The notes under the pieces are model-generated. The model was not told where the DNA came from. It saw only the letters and a program-made list of their open reading frames with translations, and made no database searches. Below are positions 62,163-64,000 of a stretch of DNA of 64,000 bases, piece by piece; within the stretch, counting starts at the first letter, position 1; each line of letters starts with the position of its first letter. The DNA is from Tetrapisispora phaffii CBS 4417 (lineage: Eukaryota; Ascomycota; Saccharomycetes; Saccharomycetales; Saccharomycetaceae): NCBI RefSeq assembly GCF_000236905.1, contig NC_016520.1, forward strand, positions 868,001-932,000. Reading direction: 5' to 3'. The translations under genes were made by a program, and so were the position numbers.

Positions 62163-64000
62163 AGGAACCAACAAATTAACTAGTAAATTTGAGACTGTAT
62201 AATTATAATTAGGGAAATCACAATTAGGAATCTATAAGTTTAATGTGTGGTTTTTATTTTGACTTTTTGGGAAGCAAAATAAAACATGAGGGATCTATCG
62301 GCATTTGAAGAATCTATACAATACCAATTCTATGATAAGTGCAATTTATTTGCAAAGGTACGAACAGACACCCACACAATCAAAGAATATTATTAATATT
62401 TTTTTTTTTGTTTTTGTTTTTGTTTTATTTTTTTCATTATTTGTTTTAGGTTATTTAATAATGAAAGTTTTTCAAAAGAAGAGATCTAAAGAAATCATAA
62501 TACATTGAAAATATTAACTTACTCCGAAACCTTAATTTTAGTGGCCTCAGCTTTCCGTTTAACCAACTCAATTTATAACTTAATTACTTAATTAATAACT
62601 TAGAGCAAGAATCTTTAGCACACATACAACTATTCGGACAAAGCGCACTAGATACATATATAAATATATACATATACGTATATGTATATATTTACATATT
62701 ATAATTATATCTGTATATCAGGGTGTTAATATTAATGAGTTAGATTGAACTCCGATTAAATTAGAACCTTAACAGAAACGTACGGTATTGTATTTATGTA
62801 AGTAATAACATCAGATCTGTGCACTAATTGACGATTGAGGACGATTGTAGTACATTGATTGTGTATATCCGAATTTAACTAAATACCTCTCTCCTTCGTC
62901 CTCCGTCTTTACGTACTCTTATCTATTCACGAAATATTTATGTTTCATGAGAGTTGAAGATACATAGGTATGCATTTAAGAAATAAAAATAAGGAAGGAA
63001 GATCAGAAAAAGGGAAACGGCTTTGTAATAATCGACTAAAACCCATTCATCTCTGTCTTTGTCACAATAACCTCAATTAGGTAGTTGTTTCTAAACAGTT
63101 TAAGTTATTTACTCAGAAAATTATTTGTCAATTGATTAGATTAGACTTAGAGAAACGGAATTCTGTTTGCCGGTTTTAAACAATTGGGTCAAAATCAATT
63201 AACATCATTGCACCATCGCACTCCATCGCACCATTATTTTAAATTTAACCTAATAAAACATTAGTATAACGTGATGAGAAACAACATTACCGGTAAGAAT
63301 CCCGAACTTTATATATGTTGAAATAGCAAAATATAATACATACCAGATGTGTGTACATAAATCCCTGTATATAAAATTAGATTATTTCTTAATCTTTTAA
63401 ATTGTTAAATTAATGAAAACAGAGAAAAACAGTAACTATTTCGTAATGTATATTCGCATCTTTATTACTAATTATAGTGCATACTATACATATACACATA
63501 GATATCCATCAATAGAAAATGATGCTAGCTTATATAAACCACTTATAATATTAATATTCTTTGATCTATATATATATATATATGTATTCTAGTCTTCTTT
63601 CATTTTTTTCAATTTTAATTTCCTCTGGCGCTATTATTTAATGTATGTTCTGTTTTATCTTTGTTACTTTCTTAATTGGTTTTGTCCCTTACATATACAT
63701 CATCGAAAATTATTAATGAAAATAATTATAAAAGTAATACGATTTTAAAGTGATAAATGGTTGAATGATCATGTTACTATTACAATATTTTAATTGATGT
63801 GCTGTATTTATTGTTGTTTGTTTTTTTCTGTTAAAGTAAGTATTGAGAATTAAGAAGTTTCCTTGTTTTTAATTGTGATTTTTGGGCCGTTCATTGTATC
63901 TGGGCTATTGTTACTATATTATGATAGTTTAAAATCAAGATGGATCAGAGAGATATGTATGGATTTATATATACTTATCGCACTGTTTTATTATTACAAT
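62163..64000. other. Gene-free right end
   Basis: 1.84 kb with no supported gene. A weak two-frame candidate for a small membrane protein lies at 62286-62508 (described under findings) next to a poly-T tract. Long AT and TATA tracts at 62655-62690 and 63565-63580. Probably a promoter for a gene outside the window. Confidence 0.5.

Noticed and set aside
62371..62383. ACACCCACACAAT resembling a telomerase RNA template, with ATTTTTGG (Sm-like) near 63877
   Set aside because: A short CA-rich motif is not enough, the spacing to the Sm-like site is long, and DAD1 is not the known neighbour of TLC1. A telomere repeat from the same genome would be needed to test it.

Overview
The window is nuclear DNA of a budding yeast of the Saccharomycetaceae: AT-rich, compact intron-free genes, and almost every protein has a clear S. 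cerevisiae counterpart. The gene order is the key clue. Reading left to right the counterparts alternate between the two sister blocks of S. cerevisiae chromosomes II and IV (PFF1, VMS1, ALG14, DET1, BAP2/3, HEM13, NRG1/2, YBR062C, ENA, KRS1, AKL1, MUM2, MRH1/YRO2, a GIP1-like gene, SES1, TCM62, CST26/YDR018C, FIG1, KCS1, DAD1). Many ancestral neighbours are missing and several spacers are very long. This fits a post-whole-genome-duplication yeast that sorted its duplicates differently from S. cerevisiae (a Tetrapisispora, Vanderwaltozyma, Naumovozyma or Kazachstania-like lineage); the genus is inference.

Layout. 1-6.8 kb: vacuolar protease PFF1 (cut by the window edge), VMS1, ALG14 and DET1. 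6.8-19.7 kb: amino-acid permease, HEM13, a 4.9-kb gene-free stretch, an NRG-type zinc-finger repressor whose frame is broken at a run of nine A, and a RING protein. 21.4-30.1 kb: a tandem pair of ENA Na+/Li+ pumps that share a nearly identical 2.3-kb core with divergent ends; copy 2 carries two compensating single-base indels. 30.5-38.2 kb: KRS1, AKL1, MUM2. 38.4-41.0 kb: a transposon cluster between tRNA-Gln and tRNA-Leu. It holds a retrotransposon with two 406-bp LTRs and a perfect 5-bp target duplication whose interior is replaced by 20 N, a solo LTR, and fragments of a second LTR family (365 bp). 41.4-48.7 kb: MRH1/YRO2-like gene, GIP1-like gene, SES1. 49.8-50.3 kb: another 365-bp LTR upstream of tRNA-Val. 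51.2-62.2 kb: TCM62, an acyltransferase, FIG1, KCS1, DAD1. The last 1.8 kb has no convincing gene.

Functionally these are mostly housekeeping genes (tRNA charging, haem, N-glycosylation, kinetochore, inositol pyrophosphates, mitochondrial chaperone) plus stress/ion response (NRG and ENA, linked in S. cerevisiae because Nrg1 represses ENA1) and mating/meiosis genes (FIG1, MUM2, GIP1-like). The most unusual signals are the retroelement's primer-binding site, which matches tRNA-Gln(UUG) rather than initiator tRNA-Met; the swap of LTR boundaries between the two element families; the frame break in the NRG gene; and the ENA conversion tract. Several proteins begin in the text with an open frame before the first ATG; I placed starts at ATG.
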